From NCBI GenBank assembly GCA_025450495.1, contig JANWHI010000142.1:1-8256 (forward strand): 8,256 nt of DNA. Reading direction: 5' to 3'. This document shows, piece by piece, positions 6,298 through 8,256 of this stretch. Source of the stretch: Candidatus Dormiibacter sp. GTDB lineage: Bacteria > Chloroflexota > Dormibacteria > UBA8260. Position numbers and translations under genes: made by a program. Within the stretch, counting starts at the first letter, position 1. The number at the start of each line of letters is the position of its first letter. Below the pieces are notes generated by a model. It ran no database searches and was not told the DNA's origin. It worked only from the letters and a program-made list of their open reading frames with translations.

Positions 6298-7658
6298 TGG
6301 GACGCACTCGGATCCTCGCCCTCGATCACTTCTTCGACCAGGACCTGCGCGCCCTGGCCGCACATCCGCTGCTGGACGTTCGCCGATTTCCCTATCAGCG
6401 CTTGCGCAATCCAGCGATGCGCATCATGACTGAGGCGGTGTCCGATGGCCTGCCCGGGTACAACCGCCCCGAGCTCGAGCGCCGACGCCGTCGCTATGCG
6501 GCGTGGCTGGAGCGCGAGGTGCGCAAGCTGTACCTCGAGCGTGCCTTCGACATTCTCGTGCTTCCGTCGGACACCTTCTTCTACGTGCGCAGCCTGCCCG
6601 CCGCGGTGCACGCACTCGGCATCCCGCTGGTTGTGGTGCAGAAGGAGACCACCATCTCTGCGGACACCATGGAGGCGCACAGCCGGCTGACGCGCGACGA
6701 GGCGCCCTTCTGTGCTGATTTCATGACGGTGTGCAGCGAGAGGCAACGTGAATTCTGGCTGCGTGCCGGCGCGGATCCCGCGCTGATCGAGGTCACCGGC
6801 CAGCCGCGATTCGACGTGTACGCGGAGGGCAGGCCGCACCCGTCATCACCGCGACGACGTGTTCTCTTCCTCTCTTACGACCTCGAGGCGTACGTTCCTG
6901 CCGAGTTCCGGCACCCCGGGGCACAGACCTGGGAGGGACTGCGGAATGCCACCGAGGCGGTGCTCCTCGATTCAGTCCGCAGCGGAGCCACGGAGGTCAT
7001 CGTCAAATGCCACCCCCAGCAGAATCACCGCGCTGAGGAGGCGCACCTCGCGACCAGCGCTGGAGCTCTGTGGCGACGAGGAATCTCCCTGGCACCGCCT
7101 CAGGCGGACACGCGCCAACTCATCCTCGGGGCTGATGTCGTGGTCGGGTTTCAGACGACCGCCCTCTACGAGTCCGTGGCCGCCGCCAGGCCGACCATCG
7201 TGGCGGCCTGGGGCGAACCGTACCGGCGGCTGCGCAGCGGCCGGATCCCCCTTCATGAGGCGCCGGCCGAATGCGTGTTGCACGCCACCGCCCCCGAACA
7301 GCTGGCCGTGCTGCTGACGGGCTCGTTGATGCCCCCAACCGGCTGTGCGCGCTGGTACGAGCAGGCACTCGGCCCGGTGAATGGCCACGCCACGCAGCGG
7401 GTGGCGGCTCGACTCGCCGCGGTGGCATCCGCGTGGCCGGTCACGGCCGAACGTCGTGCGCTTGACGCGCGCCGTCGGCACTATGCGGTCGGCCTCCTGG
7501 TGCGGTCGGTGGCGGCTGAGGCTGTGTGGAGAGCCGCCATCCCGATCGCACACGTCGCGGGCCAGCAGGACCGGGTCGGGATGCGCCGCAAACGTGCACA
7601 GCAGGGGCGGGCGATGGCGATGACGAGCTTGCGAGGTGGCGACGTCAGCTCTGACTGA
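6297..7658 (+). CDS. GT-B-like transferase, possibly glycosyl- or glycerophosphotransferase-related
   Basis: This predicted soluble 453-residue protein has the look of a GT-B-fold transferase related to capsule/teichoic acid enzymes. The N-terminal half holds FDILVLPSDTFFYV and PLVVVQKETTI, strands of a first Rossmann-like domain, then a VTGQPRFDVY motif where UDP-GlcNAc epimerase-like and capsule transferases carry a GxPRFD-type turn. The second half has VIVKCHPQQ (K237, H239, P240), resembling the KxHP nucleotide-sugar-binding motif of CDP-glycerol glycerophosphotransferases and some sialyl/Kdo transferases. It is followed by GADVVVGFQTTALYES (with E292), which fits the donor-binding loop before the last helix. 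The C-terminus is rich in arginine. No signal peptide or membrane span is apparent. In context it is the best candidate in the window for transferring the CMP-activated sugar to an acceptor, but donor and acceptor are unknown. I cannot assign a CAZy family from the sequence alone. Confidence 0.7.
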   Translation: MGRTRILALDHFFDQDLRALAAHPLLDVRRFPYQRLRNPAMRIMTEAVSDGLPGYNRPELERRRRRYAAWLEREVRKLYLERAFDILVLPSDTFFYVRSLPAAVHALGIPLVVVQKETTISADTMEAHSRLTRDEAPFCADFMTVCSERQREFWLRAGADPALIEVTGQPRFDVYAEGRPHPSSPRRRVLFLSYDLEAYVPAEFRHPGAQTWEGLRNATEAVLLDSVRSGATEVIVKCHPQQNHRAEEAHLATSAGALWRRGISLAPPQADTRQLILGADVVVGFQTTALYESVAAARPTIVAAWGEPYRRLRSGRIPLHEAPAECVLHATAPEQLAVLLTGSLMPPTGCARWYEQALGPVNGHATQRVAARLAAVASAWPVTAERRALDARRRHYAVGLLVRSVAAEAVWRAAIPIAHVAGQQDRVGMRRKRAQQGRAMAMTSLRGGDVSSD

Positions 7659-7681
7659 TGCGTGTCCCGATGCAGGCGGGG
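7659..7681. other. Convergent intergenic gap, 23 bases
   Basis: This is the only non-coding stretch in the window. It separates the stop of the transferase on the plus strand from the stop of the methyltransferase on the minus strand. No hairpin followed by a T-run is present on either strand. Short palindromes flank it (7644-7655 and 7685-7697), but they have only four or five pairs. How transcription ends here is not visible. Confidence 0.7.
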
Positions 7682-8256
7682 TCACTGGTCCGGCCAGCTA
7701 CGGCGCGTCCAGAAGACCTCGTGGTCGTCGTGTGCGAGCGCCCAGCGGATCCTGCGAGCCACGTCGCCGGCCACCCCGGCGCGCTGCCAGCGTTTCGGCC
7801 TGGGGGCGCCGGCGGCGACTTCGCGCGCGAGGATCACTCGCTCGGCTCCGGTGATCACGTCGAGGTGCGCGGCCCGCTCGACAAGCCAGAAGGCCAGGTC
7901 GTAGAAGCGGTACATCCGTAAGATGCACAGGTACTTGATGAGCAGCCCCCTGGACAGGCCTGACGGTTGCAGGGTGGGTTCACGGAGGTAGAGCGCGTCG
8001 CCGGCCACCAGCTCGGCGCTGAGGGCGGAGCTCCCGGAGGCCGTGTCGAGGTACTTGCGCAGAAAGTGATTGGTCCGATCCTCGGCATTTCGATACGACC
8101 GGTGCGTGCGAAGGTCAAGGAGGCGGAAACCCTTCTCCTGCATGAATGAGTGGACGTCGCCGAAGGTCGGTTGGTTCTTGTAGAGCTGCAAAAACTCCAC
8201 TTCCACCTCGACGCAGAGAAGCTGGTCGAGCTGCGGTTGGGTGAGGGACGACAAGA
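7682..8256 (-). CDS. FkbM-family methyltransferase, C-terminal part (N-terminus beyond the right edge)
   Basis: The minus-strand frame is open to the right edge and ends at the TGA on 7684-7682, giving about 190 C-terminal residues. The block LLCVEVEVEFLQLYKNQ followed by FGDVHSFMQEKGFRLLDL matches the end of the FkbM SAM-dependent methyltransferase domain, where an acidic EVEVEF strand is followed by a helix and a GFxLxDL strand. The SAM-binding glycine-rich motif would lie to the right, outside the window. A TTG at 8254 is not a credible start because it falls in the middle of the domain. The remaining ~130 residues are helical-looking and arginine-rich, with LIKYLCILRMYRFYDLAFWLVERAA; they form a C-terminal extension that I do not recognise. 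FkbM proteins often O-methylate glycans or secondary metabolites, so a role in decorating the same surface glycan is plausible. The opposite orientation means it belongs to another transcription unit. Confidence 0.78.
   Translation of the reverse strand, partial: LSSLTQPQLDQLLCVEVEVEFLQLYKNQPTFGDVHSFMQEKGFRLLDLRTHRSYRNAEDRTNHFLRKYLDTASGSSALSAELVAGDALYLREPTLQPSGLSRGLLIKYLCILRMYRFYDLAFWLVERAAHLDVITGAERVILAREVAAGAPRPKRWQRAGVAGDVARRIRWALAHDDHEVFWTRRSWPDQ

Noticed and set aside
7644..7697. Short inverted repeats at the convergent gene ends as a bidirectional terminator.
   Set aside because: Stems have only four to five pairs (GTCA/TGAC and CTGG/CCAG), lie inside the coding ends and lack any T-run, so they fall below what I would call a terminator.

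Overview
This is a gene-dense window from a GC-rich bacterium. Third codon positions are strongly G/C, two of the six starts visible on the plus strand are GTG, and the genes overlap tightly. This fits an actinobacterium or another high-GC lineage, but no rRNA, tRNA or taxonomic marker is present, so the lineage is only a guess.

Layout. Six plus-strand genes form one chain from the left edge to 7658. In order they are: the C-terminal part of a PseC-type sugar aminotransferase (1-763, cut by the left edge); a PseG-type UDP-sugar hydrolase (760-1740); a two-domain protein with an N-terminal Gfo/Idh/MocA oxidoreductase and a C-terminal SpsF-type cytidylyltransferase (1740-3467); a class III, HemL-like PLP aminotransferase (3464-4753); a Wzx-like polysaccharide flippase (4750-6297); and a GT-B-like transferase (6297-7658). 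Each start overlaps the preceding stop by 1 or 4 bases, so this is almost certainly one translationally coupled operon whose promoter lies to the left of the window. A convergent minus-strand gene enters from the right edge (7682-8256). It is the C-terminal part of an FkbM-family methyltransferase. There is no non-coding stretch longer than 23 bases and no mobile element, CRISPR array or RNA gene that I can see.

How the genes fit together. PseC and PseG are consecutive-class enzymes of pseudaminic acid (nonulosonic acid) synthesis. The SpsF-type domain is the expected kind of enzyme for activating the product as a CMP-sugar. The oxidoreductase and the HemL-like aminotransferase are not part of the textbook Pse pathway and suggest an additional oxidation/transamination step, or a second modified sugar. 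The flippase and the GT-B transferase point to assembly of a lipid-linked glycan that is exported. The synthase (PseI/NeuB), dehydratase (PseB) and N-acetyltransferase (PseH) are not in the window and should lie to the left or elsewhere. The most interesting points are the oxidoreductase-cytidylyltransferase fusion with its adjacent class III aminotransferase, and a PseG-like hydrolase that has lost several residues usual for the family.
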